A stretch of DNA of 64,000 nucleotides, from positions 186,001 through 250,000 of the forward strand of contig JAWLHU010000008.1 of assembly GCA_041690255.1 (NCBI GenBank), read 5' to 3'. The translations under genes and the position numbers were made by a program. The notes beneath the pieces are model-generated. The model was given only the letters and a program-made list of their open reading frames with translations. It had not been told where the DNA came from and ran no database searches. Numbering within the stretch: the first letter of the stretch is position 1; each line of letters opens with the position of its first letter. Positions 16,305 to 24,593 of the stretch are shown here, one piece after another. The DNA is from JAWLHU01 sp041690255 (GTDB taxonomy: Bacteria > Bacillota > Sulfobacillia > Symbiobacteriales > Symbiobacteriaceae).

Positions 16305-16340
16305 GAGCCGGGATGGGCGTCGCAACGCCTATCCCGGCTC
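16305..16340. terminator. hairpin terminator between convergent genes
   Basis: 10-bp arms GAGCCGGGAT/ATCCCGGCTC with further inner pairing (GGGCGT/ACGCC). It overlaps the last codon of the convergent zinc-ribbon gene. Confidence 0.7.
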
Positions 16341-16695
16341 ACTCAATGCGTTCCTCAGGGAAGTCCCCGGCTCGGTGCCACCGCTCGCAGAAGGGGCAGC
16401 GCACCCGAGCCAGGCTCGGGAAGGAGCCCATCTTCTTACCACAGCAGACGACCGTGTGGAGGGTGAGGGGAATGATCGGCTCATCCTCCTCCGGCACCGG
16501 TTCGGTCTCTGCGCTCTTCCGGCGCCCGCGGCGCCCCGGCTCAGCCGGTTTCTCCTCGGTAGAGTGGAGTTTGCGCCGTTGTCGGCGAAGCTCATCCAGC
16601 TCCTTCAGATCCTCCTGGACCAGGGCCAGAAACTCCTGGAGATCCAGGGAGCGCATCTCCCGATCGGACAGGTTCCGGGATGGCTGCACGCCCAT
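16339..16695 (-). CDS. small zinc-ribbon protein of unknown function
   Basis: A 118-residue protein. A helical, charged N-terminal half (SLDLQEFLALVQEDLKELDE) is followed by a basic linker (PGRRGRRKSAE) and a C-terminal ribbon with paired cysteines (VVCCGKKMG, then RCPFCERWH), suggesting one zinc site. ATG at 16695 behind GGAGGGAGG. Its 5' end overlaps the end of the exporter gene by about 100 bp in a different frame; both frames look genuinely coding at their domain ends, so the overlap is unusual but plausible. Not recognised. Confidence 0.65.
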   Translation of the reverse strand: MGVQPSRNLSDREMRSLDLQEFLALVQEDLKELDELRRQRRKLHSTEEKPAEPGRRGRRKSAETEPVPEEDEPIIPLTLHTVVCCGKKMGSFPSLARVRCPFCERWHRAGDFPEERIE

Positions 16696-17584
16696 GATCC
16701 TCCCTCCTTCCGGGGACAAGGGCCGAAACGGCCAGGCCGGTAAAGATCAGCCCAGCGCCGACGTAGAAGTACCAGTGCAGGGTTTCACCCAGCACAAGCG
16801 CCCCGAGGACCGCCGCCACGACCGGCTGAGCGAAAAAGAAAAGCGAGCCGGTGGCGGCATCGAGCAGGGCGAAGCCGTGAACCCAGAGGTAGAAAGCTAC
16901 AGCGGTTGAGATCACGCCGACATAGGCGACGCCCAACCAGACAAGGGTCGGCAGCCCGGCTGGACCGGGCCAGTCATGCCATTCGGTTGCCCAGGCAAGC
17001 GGGGTGGTGAAGACGAGCCCGGAGAGGGTCGCATAGGTGGTAACCGCCAGGCTGCTGTATTGGCGACTGGCGAGCTTGCTCAGCACGGTGTAGAGGGCCC
17101 AGGTGATCGCTGCCCCGACCAGCGACAGGTTTCCGACCCAGACCGAAGGGCCAGATGTGCCGCTGCTCTCGGGCCCGACCACGGCGACTACGCCCAGCGT
17201 AGCAAGGCCCAGGGCGATCACGTTCGACCGGGTCAGCCGCTCTCGCAGAAGCCATACTGCGAAGAGGAGAATAAAGGCTGGCGAGGCACTGGTGATCAGC
17301 CCGCCGTTGTGTGCACTGGAAAGCTTCGTTCCCCAGAACTGGAGCCCAAGAGAGAGCGTGAATCCTACGAGTCCCAGGGAGAGCAGGAGGGCCCAGTGAC
17401 GCCGTTCCACCCGCCGATCGCCCGACCACCAGAGCGCAACCGCCAGGATCACGCCGGCAATGGCGAGGCGCATGACCAGGAGGGTGAGCGGGGGGATGTA
17501 ATCCAGGACGTATTTGGTCACCACGTACATGCCGCCCCAGATTGATGCGGCCAGCGTCAGATACAAGGCCCCGCGCAGTCGCAA
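16592..17584 (-). CDS. EamA/DMT-family exporter
   Basis: A ~330-residue inner-membrane transporter with ten predicted helices in two EamA repeats: repeat 1 begins ALYLTLAASIWGGMYVVTKY, repeat 2 near WVGNLSLVGAAITWALY. Such proteins export amino acids, nucleosides or other metabolites; the substrate here is unknown. TTG at 17584 has GAGGTGG seven bases upstream; GTG at 17593 is in frame but has no ribosome binding site. The C-terminal ~35 residues run beyond the usual fold into a Pro/Gly-rich tail that overlaps the next gene. Confidence 0.87.
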   Translation of the reverse strand: MRLRGALYLTLAASIWGGMYVVTKYVLDYIPPLTLLVMRLAIAGVILAVALWWSGDRRVERRHWALLLSLGLVGFTLSLGLQFWGTKLSSAHNGGLITSASPAFILLFAVWLLRERLTRSNVIALGLATLGVVAVVGPESSGTSGPSVWVGNLSLVGAAITWALYTVLSKLASRQYSSLAVTTYATLSGLVFTTPLAWATEWHDWPGPAGLPTLVWLGVAYVGVISTAVAFYLWVHGFALLDAATGSLFFFAQPVVAAVLGALVLGETLHWYFYVGAGLIFTGLAVSALVPGRREDHGRAAIPEPVRSGDALPGSPGVSGPGPGGSEGAG

Positions 17585-17717
17585 TCGCGCCACCTCAGGT
17601 GAGTGGATTTGTTTCCGTCGTCTGAAGAGTTACCCCACTGGCGAAACGATTCCTGCTTACCGAGTCGGACTAGGGTCGAAGGTGCGGGAATACTAGCCCA
17701 AAAGAGGGGGCGAGCCA

Positions 17718-18629
17718 ATGAAGATCATCGCAGATCTGCACACGCACACCAGGTACAGCCACGGCAAGGGGACGGTCCTTGAGAATGTGACCGTTAGCCT
17801 GGCCCGGGGCCTGGAGGCAGTGGGAATCACGGACCACGGACCTCGCAGTGCGCCCTGGGTGGGGGCGTCCGTAGGGGACCTGATCCAGATGCGGCGCGAG
17901 GTGACCGACGTGGACCGGCGGGCGATGGGAATCCGGGTCCTGGCTGGGGCGGAGTGCAACATTATCTCAGCCAGCGGCGATCTGGATGTCCCCTCGCGCG
18001 TTCGTAACAACCTCGACATTGTGCTGGCGGGGTTGCACCCGGGGATCCTGCCCGCGTCAGGCAGGGACTGGCTACTGCTCACCGGAAACAACTGGGTCGC
18101 GAAGTTCAGTTCGAATCTCCAGCGGAAAGCCCGTCTGATCAACACCCAGGCGGTGGTGGAGGCGGTGTGGAACAACGAGATCGACGTCATTACGCACCCC
18201 GGATATCACCTTGATATCGATACCGTAGAGTTGGCCCGCGCCTGTGCTCAGCGAGATACAGCTCTGGAGATCAACGCCCGACACGACGAGATGACCGCAG
18301 CCTTCTGTCGGGCCGCGGCTCGACAGGGGGTCCGGTTCGTAATCAACTCCGATGCTCACAAGCCGTCCGATGTGGGCAACTTGAGCAGGGGAGTTGCCGT
18401 GGCCATGGCCGCGGGCCTGGAGCCCGAGCAGGTCCTGAACAGCGAGCAGGGCGGCCTCTTCGAGTGGTTGGCCCAGAAGCAACTCCGGCGGCGGGCCGAG
18501 AAGAGGGGCTGGGCCGACTGGAGCGAGCAGCCCCCTATGGACCGGGAGACGACCAGCCCGGAGCGACGCAGTTCCGAGCGGGGCCAGTCTCAGTGGACCG
18601 ACTGGTCTTCCCAGGGAAAGATTCACTAG
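17718..18629 (+). CDS. PHP-domain phosphoesterase
   Basis: A 303-residue PHP-family metallohydrolase related to histidinol-phosphatases and DNA-polymerase-associated PHP domains. Metal ligands: DLHTHTRYSHG at residue ~6, ITDHGP at ~40, AGAECN at ~78, LAGLHPG at ~103, THPGYHLDID at ~158 and NSDAHKP at ~212. The last ~50 residues are charged and low complexity. ATG at 17718 with GGGGGCGAG. It precedes rapZ-glmR-whiA, a neighbourhood where PHP genes are common in Clostridia. Substrate unknown. Confidence 0.87.
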   Translation: MKIIADLHTHTRYSHGKGTVLENVTVSLARGLEAVGITDHGPRSAPWVGASVGDLIQMRREVTDVDRRAMGIRVLAGAECNIISASGDLDVPSRVRNNLDIVLAGLHPGILPASGRDWLLLTGNNWVAKFSSNLQRKARLINTQAVVEAVWNNEIDVITHPGYHLDIDTVELARACAQRDTALEINARHDEMTAAFCRAAARQGVRFVINSDAHKPSDVGNLSRGVAVAMAAGLEPEQVLNSEQGGLFEWLAQKQLRRRAEKRGWADWSEQPPMDRETTSPERRSSERGQSQWTDWSSQGKIH

Positions 18630-18749
18630 ACCGGCGCGCTCTTTTTCACCTGGGTTTCAGGACGCGTCCCCAGAACAGGAGAACCGAACGCAAGGGGCGA
18701 AAGCTAGAGGGATCGACGGCCTCGTCCACTTCTGACTGGGGTGAAAGGT

Positions 18750-19697
18750 ATGCAACAGGGGATTCGACTCGTAATCGTCACCGGCATGTCCGGGGCGGGG
18801 AAGACCCAGGCAATCAAGTACCTCGAGGACATGGGCTTCTTCTGTGTCGATAACCTTCCCCCGGCACTCATGCCCAAACTGGCCGAACTGTTCGAGCAGA
18901 CAGAAGGCAAGGTGAACCGGCTTGCCCTTGGCATAGATATCCGTGGTGGTCGCTTCTTCAACCAGATTGTCGGCGCCCTGGCCGAACTGGAGCAGAACGG
19001 CATCCCCCATCAGATCCTCTTCATGGACGCGTCCGAGGAAACCCTTGTCCGACGCTACAAGGAAAGCCGGCGGCGGCATCCCCTCGCCATGCAGGGACGG
19101 ATCATGGAGGGCATTCGCAAGGAGCGGAAGATGCTCCAGGAGTTGCGGGGACTGGCCTCAAAGATCGTTGACACCTCTTCTCTGAAGGTCTCCGAGCTTC
19201 GCCGTGAGCTTCAGCAGACCTTTAACACCGACTCCGAGGGGCCAAGTTTCCACGTCAACCTCGTCTCCTTTGGTTTCAAGCACGGTGCCGTGCTGGATGC
19301 CGACCTCCTCTTCGATGTCCGCTTCCTGCCCAATCCCCATTACGTGGAGGATCTCAAAGCCTTGACCGGTGAGGAGCAGGCGGTCCAGGAATACGTCATG
19401 AAGTGGGGGGTCACCCAGCAGTTCTTTAAGCGGTTGACCGGGTTGATCGGCTTTCTGCTACCCCAGTACGTGGCGGAGGGAAAGAGCCAGTTGACCATTG
19501 CCGTAGGCTGCACCGGCGGACAGCATCGGTCGGTCTGTATGGCCCATAAGCTCGCGGAGTGGATCAAGGAGCGCGGCTACGCAGTTAGCATCGAGCACCG
19601 AGACGTGCCCCGGATCCATCATGATGAGCCACACCATGAAGAGCGACTGGGATCTGACGAGACTGAAGCGATCGACTTGGAGGGAGAGAAAGAATGA
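18750..19697 (+). CDS. rapZ: RNase adapter / nucleotide-binding protein RapZ (YvcJ)
   Basis: A 315-residue P-loop protein. Walker A GMSGAGKTQ at residue ~12 is followed by the family signature DMGFFCVDNLPP; the C-terminal domain carries GCTGGQHRSV, the phosphosugar-binding site in E. coli RapZ. In enterobacteria RapZ senses glucosamine 6-phosphate and controls glmS; in Bacillus YvcJ hydrolyses GTP and influences competence. ATG at 18750, six bases after GGGGTG, is preferred over GTG 18741. It overlaps glmR by 4 bp (ATGA). A tail of ~30 acidic/His-rich residues (HHDEPHHEERLG) is unusual. Confidence 0.95.
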   Translation: MQQGIRLVIVTGMSGAGKTQAIKYLEDMGFFCVDNLPPALMPKLAELFEQTEGKVNRLALGIDIRGGRFFNQIVGALAELEQNGIPHQILFMDASEETLVRRYKESRRRHPLAMQGRIMEGIRKERKMLQELRGLASKIVDTSSLKVSELRRELQQTFNTDSEGPSFHVNLVSFGFKHGAVLDADLLFDVRFLPNPHYVEDLKALTGEEQAVQEYVMKWGVTQQFFKRLTGLIGFLLPQYVAEGKSQLTIAVGCTGGQHRSVCMAHKLAEWIKERGYAVSIEHRDVPRIHHDEPHHEERLGSDETEAIDLEGEKE

Positions 19698-21079
19698 GAC
19701 GCTACCTGCGCTGGCTCTCGCCGGGGCTGGGCGTCAAACGATGGCTCTTCGTCTCGGTCGTCGGTGTTGCCTTCATGGTTCTGGGTCTCTCGTTGGCGCT
19801 GAGGTACAACCTGTACGCCGTCCTTGGCGCCTGGTTGTTTGAGAACATCGCCTACAGCGCAGCTGTTTTCCAGACCGGCCCCCAGATTGCCGGCATCCTC
19901 ATGCTGCTGCTGGGCCTGATCTTCTCGCTCTGGGGGATCGCCCGGCTGGTCCAGTCAGTCCTGGGTACCCTCTGGGTCCCCTCCGGTGGGGTGGCGGAGA
20001 CCTTCTACCAGCGGCGCCTCCTGCTGCGCGGTCCCAAGGTGGCGGCGATCGGGGGTGGTACCGGCATTCCCACACTGCTGCGCGGTATGAAGCACTACAC
20101 CTCGAACATTGCTGCGGTCGTTACCGTGGCCGATGACGGCGGCTCATCGGGCCGGCTCCGCTCGGAGTTCGGCATTCTGCCCCCCGGCGATATCCGCAAC
20201 TGCCTGGTGGCCCTGGCCGACACGGAGCCGCTCATGGAGAAGCTCTTCCAGTACCGGTTCAGCCAGGGGGAGGGGCTGGCCGGGCATCCCTTCGGCAACC
20301 TGTTCATCCTCGCTATGACCGAGTCGACCGGCGACTTTTACCAGGCGGTGCGAGCATCCAGCCAGGTCCTTGCCATTCGGGGACGGGTCATGCCATCCAC
20401 CCTGGACCAGGTGATCCTGCGCGCCCAACTGGAAGATGGGCGCATTGTCTCCGGCGAGTCGGTGATCGGAAAGGCGAAGAGCCCGATCCGGCGAGTCTTT
20501 CTGGAGCGGGTCGTCCCGGAGGCTGAACCGGCGGCCATTCGCCCCCTGCAGGAGGCGTTGCAGGCGATCGAAGAGGCAGATGTGATCGTTCTCGGTCCTG
20601 GCAGTCTGTACACGTCAATCATTCCGAACCTCCTCGTCCCCGGTGTGGCGGAGGCGATCCGTCGCTCTCGGGCGCTAAAGGTCTATGTCTGCAATGTCAT
20701 GACTGAACCAGGCGAGACCGATAGCTACACGGCTTCGCATCATATGAAGGCCCTGATTGACCACGCCGGCTATGGGATCGTCGATATCTGTCTCGTAAAC
20801 AACGCCCCGATCTCTGCGGAACTGAAGTCGCGGTATGCTGAGCAAGGGGCGGAGCCAGTCGTCATTGATCCGCAGGCCGCCAAGCTTGGGATTGACCTGG
20901 TCCAGCGCGACCTGTTGGACACCAACACAGCCTACGTGCGCCACGATCCGGACAAACTGGCCCGCATTATTGGCGAACTCTTTCTGGCCCGGCGGGTCTA
21001 TTTGGAGCGGACCCCCTGGGAGTTCTTCCTGCTCCGCCAGCGGATCGTGGAGCGGTCCAAGCCAGGAGGGAACAGCTAG
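19694..21079 (+). CDS. glmR: gluconeogenesis factor GlmR (YvcK/CofD-like), membrane-anchored
   Basis: A 461-residue protein. Two transmembrane segments at residues ~15-36 and ~58-82 precede the CofD/YvcK domain (VAAIGGGTGIPTLLRGMK; TVADDGGSSGRLR; GDIRNCLVAL; VLGPGSLYTSI). In B. subtilis, GlmR binds UDP-GlcNAc and stimulates GlmS, linking central carbon flux to cell-wall precursor supply. Bacillus GlmR (~317 aa) is soluble; the two-helix anchor puts this version at the membrane. Coupled to rapZ upstream, and its stop codon directly abuts the next start. Confidence 0.95.
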   Translation: MRRYLRWLSPGLGVKRWLFVSVVGVAFMVLGLSLALRYNLYAVLGAWLFENIAYSAAVFQTGPQIAGILMLLLGLIFSLWGIARLVQSVLGTLWVPSGGVAETFYQRRLLLRGPKVAAIGGGTGIPTLLRGMKHYTSNIAAVVTVADDGGSSGRLRSEFGILPPGDIRNCLVALADTEPLMEKLFQYRFSQGEGLAGHPFGNLFILAMTESTGDFYQAVRASSQVLAIRGRVMPSTLDQVILRAQLEDGRIVSGESVIGKAKSPIRRVFLERVVPEAEPAAIRPLQEALQAIEEADVIVLGPGSLYTSIIPNLLVPGVAEAIRRSRALKVYVCNVMTEPGETDSYTASHHMKALIDHAGYGIVDICLVNNAPISAELKSRYAEQGAEPVVIDPQAAKLGIDLVQRDLLDTNTAYVRHDPDKLARIIGELFLARRVYLERTPWEFFLLRQRIVERSKPGGNS

Positions 21080-22390
21080 ATGGAGACCTATCAAGGGAGT
21101 GGCTGCTGGTCGGGGCAGGCCAGCGGTCGGATTCTCTGGGTGGAGACAGCCCCTGTGCACGACCGGGGGCCCGTGTCTGATCGGGCCGCGGAGATCAGCC
21201 GGCTGCGCGCAGCCATGGCCACGGCCCTGGCCGACTTGGAACGCCTTACGGAGCAGCAGCCCACCCTGGGTGGCAAGGTAGCGCTTCAGACTTATCGCGA
21301 GGCGCTGCAAGACCCCGCCTTTTCCGGTAGAGTCACCATGCTGATCGATGTCCACGGCCTGCCTGCTTCCACTGCCCTGGTGGAGGGGGCTAGCCTGGTG
21401 GCCCAGGTGATGAGCCGGAGCGAAGACCTGGCGGAGCGAGCGGTCACCTTCCCGGTAGCCGCCCGCTGGCTGGCGCGCCGGCTCATGCCCCAGTCGATTC
21501 CTCCCGGTACGATCCTTGCTGCCACCGAACTCTCGCCACTGGAACTTCTTGACCGGACACATCCGGCCATTGTTGCCTCGGGCGATCCCGGCGTGCAGGG
21601 CGATACCCCTCTCGTCTGGGGCGTCGCCGCCGCGAGCCCGGACTGGGCCGGGCGCATGGCCCATATAGATGGTGAGAGTGTCACCCTGGAGCCGCGCGGG
21701 CAGTCCCATGAGTCCGTTGGCTACTCCGCCGTGCGCCGCACGGTCCTGGAGGTCGCCCGGCGTATGAAGCGGGATGGCCTGGTCCGGCTGACCTCCGGAA
21801 ATGTCTCCTGCCGGGTGCCTGGCCTCGACCAGTTCGCGATCACCCCGAGTGGCATGGAGTACGAGTCGTTGGAGCCCGACGACATCTGCATTCTCGATCT
21901 CGAAGGTAACCTGGTGGATGGCCGCCGCCGCCCATCCACCGAAGCGCCGCTCCACCGGCTCACCTACCAGCGCCGGCCCGACGTAAACGGTATTGTCCAC
22001 ACCCACTCGATCTACGCCTCCGCCTTCGCCTGCCTCGGCCAGGAGATGCCCGTCATCTCCACCGAGCTGGCCGGCCTCGTCGGGGGCACAATCCGGTGCG
22101 CACCCTATGCTAAGAGCGGAACCGAGGAGTTCGCCGTCACCGCCCTCGACACACTCGGTGCCGATGATGTCGCTGTACTCTTCCAGAACCACGGCGTCAT
22201 GGCCGTGGGCCACTCCCTCAAAGCTGCCTACGATGTAGCTGTTGGGCTCGAGGAGGCGGCCATGATCTACCACCTGGCCCGCCAGATGGGCGAGCCCGTC
22301 ATCCTGCCCGAAGAGGAGCGCCGGCGGATCTTTCGGGTCACGCAGACCGGCTACGGTCAGCCCGGGGAAGGCCCCGAGAAGGAGGGATAG
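21080..22390 (+). CDS. fusion: degenerate PTS enzyme I N-domain-like + class II aldolase
   Basis: A 436-residue protein. Residues ~1-210 follow PTS enzyme I N-terminal order: GSGCWSGQASGRILWVE, a helical part with AEISRLRAAMATALADLE, ARRLMPQSIPPGTILAATEL, a phosphohistidine-site region, and AHIDGESVTLEP. Where enzyme I has GGRTSH, this reads SGDPGVQGDTPLVWG, without the phosphorylatable His. Residues ~218-425 are a class II aldolase/adducin domain with catalytic features intact: TSGNVS, TPSG, PSTEAPLH, VHTHS (Zn ligands), NHGVM (third His). It starts on the base after the glmR stop and ends 3 bp before whiA. This is near where B. subtilis carries the HPr-like crh, so a PTS-linked regulatory role is tempting. 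Assignment of the first half rests on motif reading. Confidence 0.8.
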   Translation: METYQGSGCWSGQASGRILWVETAPVHDRGPVSDRAAEISRLRAAMATALADLERLTEQQPTLGGKVALQTYREALQDPAFSGRVTMLIDVHGLPASTALVEGASLVAQVMSRSEDLAERAVTFPVAARWLARRLMPQSIPPGTILAATELSPLELLDRTHPAIVASGDPGVQGDTPLVWGVAAASPDWAGRMAHIDGESVTLEPRGQSHESVGYSAVRRTVLEVARRMKRDGLVRLTSGNVSCRVPGLDQFAITPSGMEYESLEPDDICILDLEGNLVDGRRRPSTEAPLHRLTYQRRPDVNGIVHTHSIYASAFACLGQEMPVISTELAGLVGGTIRCAPYAKSGTEEFAVTALDTLGADDVAVLFQNHGVMAVGHSLKAAYDVAVGLEEAAMIYHLARQMGEPVILPEEERRRIFRVTQTGYGQPGEGPEKEG

Positions 22391-22393
22391 CGC

Positions 22394-23338
22394 TTGGCCG
22401 ATGACCTCTCCTTCTCTGCCCAGGTCAAGGCGGAACTGGCCCACCTGCAGACCGAACTGGACTGCTGCCAGCGCATGGAGTTGGCCGGACTGCTCCGGGC
22501 CCTCGGACGGGTTGAGCTTCAGGGTGGGGGGCGGCTTGCGCTTAGCCTCTCCACCGATTCCAGCCCGACCGCTCGCAAGTTGATTCGGCTAATCCGGACC
22601 AACTTCAGCCTGGACTACCGGGTCATGGTCATGCGGCGGCAGAAGCTGCGAAAGAACCTGGTCTACCGTATCTACCTGCCGCATCAAGAACGGCTCCAGG
22701 AGATGCTGAAGGTCTGTGGCTTGGTGGACGAAGAAGGGAGCCTCACCGAATGGGTGGACGTGCCGGAGCTGGGCAACGACCACTGCCGGCGAGCCTACCT
22801 GCGGGGCACATTCCTTGGGACCGGCTGGGTCTCTCCACCAGAGCGGCAGCATCACCTGGAGATGGTGACCACCGCGACAGAGGCGGCGGATGCACTCGGG
22901 CAGATGCTATTCAGCTACGGTATCTCCATTCGCATGGCCTATCGCAAGGAACTCCTGATGCTCTACGTGAAGGAGGCAGAGCAGATCGCACGCTTCCTCA
23001 ACGTGGTCGGGGCGCACCAGTCGCTTCTACACTATGAGGATGTGCGGGCGCTGAAGGAGATGAAGAACCGCGTGAACCGGCAGGTAAACGCGGAGACAGC
23101 GAATCTGACCAAGACAGCCGAGGCTTCCGCACACCAGGTGGAGATGCTGGAGCGCCTGCGGGCGTCGGGGGGGCTGGCCAGGCTGACCGAGCCTCTGCGC
23201 GAGTTGGCGGTGCTGCGGCTCAACCATCCCGACGCCAGTCTGAAGGAGCTGGGGGAAATGTGTCACCCGCCGGTCGGCAAGTCCGGGGCGGCCCACAGGA
23301 TGCGACAACTTCTTGCCCTGGCAGGGAGTACGGAGTAG
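22394..23338 (+). CDS. whiA: DNA-binding protein WhiA
   Basis: A 314-residue regulator. The N-terminal two-thirds is a LAGLIDADG homing-endonuclease-like fold without nuclease function (RAYLRGTFLGTGWVSPPE; HLEMVTT). The C-terminal ~85 residues are the helix-turn-helix domain (LRELAVLRLNHPDASLKELG; GKSGAAHRMRQL). WhiA acts in sporulation septation in Streptomyces and in division and chromosome segregation in Bacillus. TTG start at 22394 behind GGAGGGAT. Last gene of the operon, followed by a hairpin. Confidence 0.95.
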   Translation: MADDLSFSAQVKAELAHLQTELDCCQRMELAGLLRALGRVELQGGGRLALSLSTDSSPTARKLIRLIRTNFSLDYRVMVMRRQKLRKNLVYRIYLPHQERLQEMLKVCGLVDEEGSLTEWVDVPELGNDHCRRAYLRGTFLGTGWVSPPERQHHLEMVTTATEAADALGQMLFSYGISIRMAYRKELLMLYVKEAEQIARFLNVVGAHQSLLHYEDVRALKEMKNRVNRQVNAETANLTKTAEASAHQVEMLERLRASGGLARLTEPLRELAVLRLNHPDASLKELGEMCHPPVGKSGAAHRMRQLLALAGSTE

Positions 23339-23362
23339 GCGGCTGTGCTCAGCACGGCCGCC
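23338..23362 (+). terminator. hairpin after whiA
   Basis: GGCGGC-T-GTGC / GCAC-G-GCCGCC with a 3-nt loop directly at the whiA stop; the tail CATTTCATT is only moderately U-rich. Confidence 0.65.
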
Positions 23363-23419
23363 CATTTCATTAGGGGTCCCAACAAGAGACAGTTTTTTAC
23401 GATTTGTTCGCCGTTCCCC

Positions 23420-23448
23420 TTGCAATCTGCTAATCTATTGGATAAAAT
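23420..23448 (+). promoter_or_regulatory. SigA-type promoter for the TPR/peptide cassette
   Basis: TTGCAA (23420-23425) and TAAAAT (23443-23448) with a 17-base spacer, in an AT-rich stretch that contrasts with the GC-rich surroundings, 34 bases before the TPR gene start. Confidence 0.7.
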
Positions 23449-23481
23449 GGGAACAGAAACCAAAACTGGCGGGGTGGTGGC

Positions 23482-24396
23482 ATGGCTGCAGTGGAGTCCC
23501 TGCGCACCGCCTTCGAGCAGGGCCGCCTGGGAGACGCCTGGGAGGCGTACAAGCAACTACATGCCGCCAGGGAAGTCGACGCCGAGGTCCATTACATCGG
23601 CGGGCGTGTGGCAATGCAACGAAACGACCTGTTCGAGGCAAAGTCGGTCTTTCTCAGGGCTATGGCAGCCGTTCCCAGCGGTCCGTTGCTGGGGCAGATT
23701 CGCCTGTCACTGGGAGAAGTGGAGCGCCGGATTGGCGAGGTAGACGAAGCGGTGGCTCATCTTCAGTCATTCCTGGAGGAGATGGGCGAGTACGCAGACC
23801 TGGGGGCCCTCTGGCAGGGGGCTGCGCTCTACAATCTCGGCCTGACCTACCGGCAGGCAGGGCGCCATGAGGAGTCCCGGGGCGCATACCGGCAGGCGAT
23901 CGAACTCTTCCGCCGGGAGGGGCTCCGGGAGCCGCTTCGTCGGGCCCTGCAGAACCTGGCCTGGGTAGCCTGCATGCAGGGAGATGTGGCAGAAGCCCGT
24001 GGTGCACTCGATGAGTCGGACAAACTGTGCACCGGCGAGGAGGCCAGGTGGCGGCAGCGGTTGGGTCGATCCTATTTATGGGCAATCATGGGGCAGTATA
24101 GCCAGGCTATGGATCTATGCGGAGCGATTGTCAGAGCAGAAGGGCAGGTTCCGTCAGACGTGCGGAGCCACGCTTGTTGGATCGCTGGACACCAGGCACT
24201 GCGGAATCATCGGTTCGACGTGGCCCTTGCCATGGCTGAGCAGGCGCTACACCATGCGGCGCAGGCCGGCAAGGAGAACCGGGTACTCCACGACGCCGCA
24301 GAGTTATTCCGAGCGGTCCGTTCTCAGCTCACGCTGACGGGTACAGATGGGGAACCGTCTCCCCAACCGGCCCTTGTAGGTGGACGCGTGACTTAG
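23482..24396 (+). CDS. TPR-repeat protein, Rap-like
   Basis: A 304-residue, almost fully helical protein with about six or seven tetratricopeptide units, for example around residues 95-130 (YADLGALWQGAALYNLGLTY) and 138-170 (EPLRRALQNLAWVACMQGDV). There is no N-terminal helix-turn-helix and no signal peptide, so it would be a cytosolic protein-binding factor rather than a DNA-binding regulator. ATG at 23482 with GGGGTGG. A gene for a 41-residue secreted peptide begins 18 bp after its stop, the layout of Bacillus Rap-Phr and other RRNPP quorum-sensing pairs; Rap proteins are longer (~375 aa). The partner that it would control is unknown. Confidence 0.8.
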   Translation: MAAVESLRTAFEQGRLGDAWEAYKQLHAAREVDAEVHYIGGRVAMQRNDLFEAKSVFLRAMAAVPSGPLLGQIRLSLGEVERRIGEVDEAVAHLQSFLEEMGEYADLGALWQGAALYNLGLTYRQAGRHEESRGAYRQAIELFRREGLREPLRRALQNLAWVACMQGDVAEARGALDESDKLCTGEEARWRQRLGRSYLWAIMGQYSQAMDLCGAIVRAEGQVPSDVRSHACWIAGHQALRNHRFDVALAMAEQALHHAAQAGKENRVLHDAAELFRAVRSQLTLTGTDGEPSPQPALVGGRVT

Positions 24397-24414
24397 TGCG
24401 GGGAGGCCTGGTCT

Positions 24415-24540
24415 ATGCGGAAGATGCTTGTTATGTTTCTCCTGGTTCTGGCGCTTGGGGTCATGGCGGATTCGGCTCTGGCCGAAAACGGTGGAATCCT
24501 GCCTCCGATCCGGTCGACTAGCACGACGCTTGGTGACTAA
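24415..24540 (+). CDS. 41-residue pre-pro-peptide with Sec signal, Phr-like
   Basis: ATG at 24415 follows GGGGAGG with about eight bases of spacing, so it has a real ribosome binding site. The product opens with MRK, has a hydrophobic core LVMFLLVLALGVMA and a signal-peptidase site DSALA, leaving the 18-residue tail ENGGILPPIRSTSTTLGD. Size and layout match Phr-type precursors (about 40 aa, exported, further trimmed, re-imported). It shares a transcript with the TPR gene and ends before a very strong terminator. Which part is the active peptide is not known. Alternative: a leftover signal sequence of a deleted exported protein. Confidence 0.7.
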   Translation: MRKMLVMFLLVLALGVMADSALAENGGILPPIRSTSTTLGD

Positions 24541-24560
24541 ACTCTATCTACTAGCGGCGA

Positions 24561-24593
24561 CCCCCCTCCCGGACGGTCGGGAGGGGGGTTTCC
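24561..24593 (+). terminator. strong rho-independent terminator
   Basis: Arms CCCCCCTCCCG/CGGGAGGGGGG with a 6-nt loop and TTTCCT tail, immediately after the peptide gene and before the convergent gene. Confidence 0.9.

Noticed and set aside
20675..22444. 589-codon minus-strand frame opposite glmR and the fusion gene
   Set aside because: Covers two recognisable plus-strand genes, has Gly/Arg/His-rich composition typical of shadow frames and no start signal.
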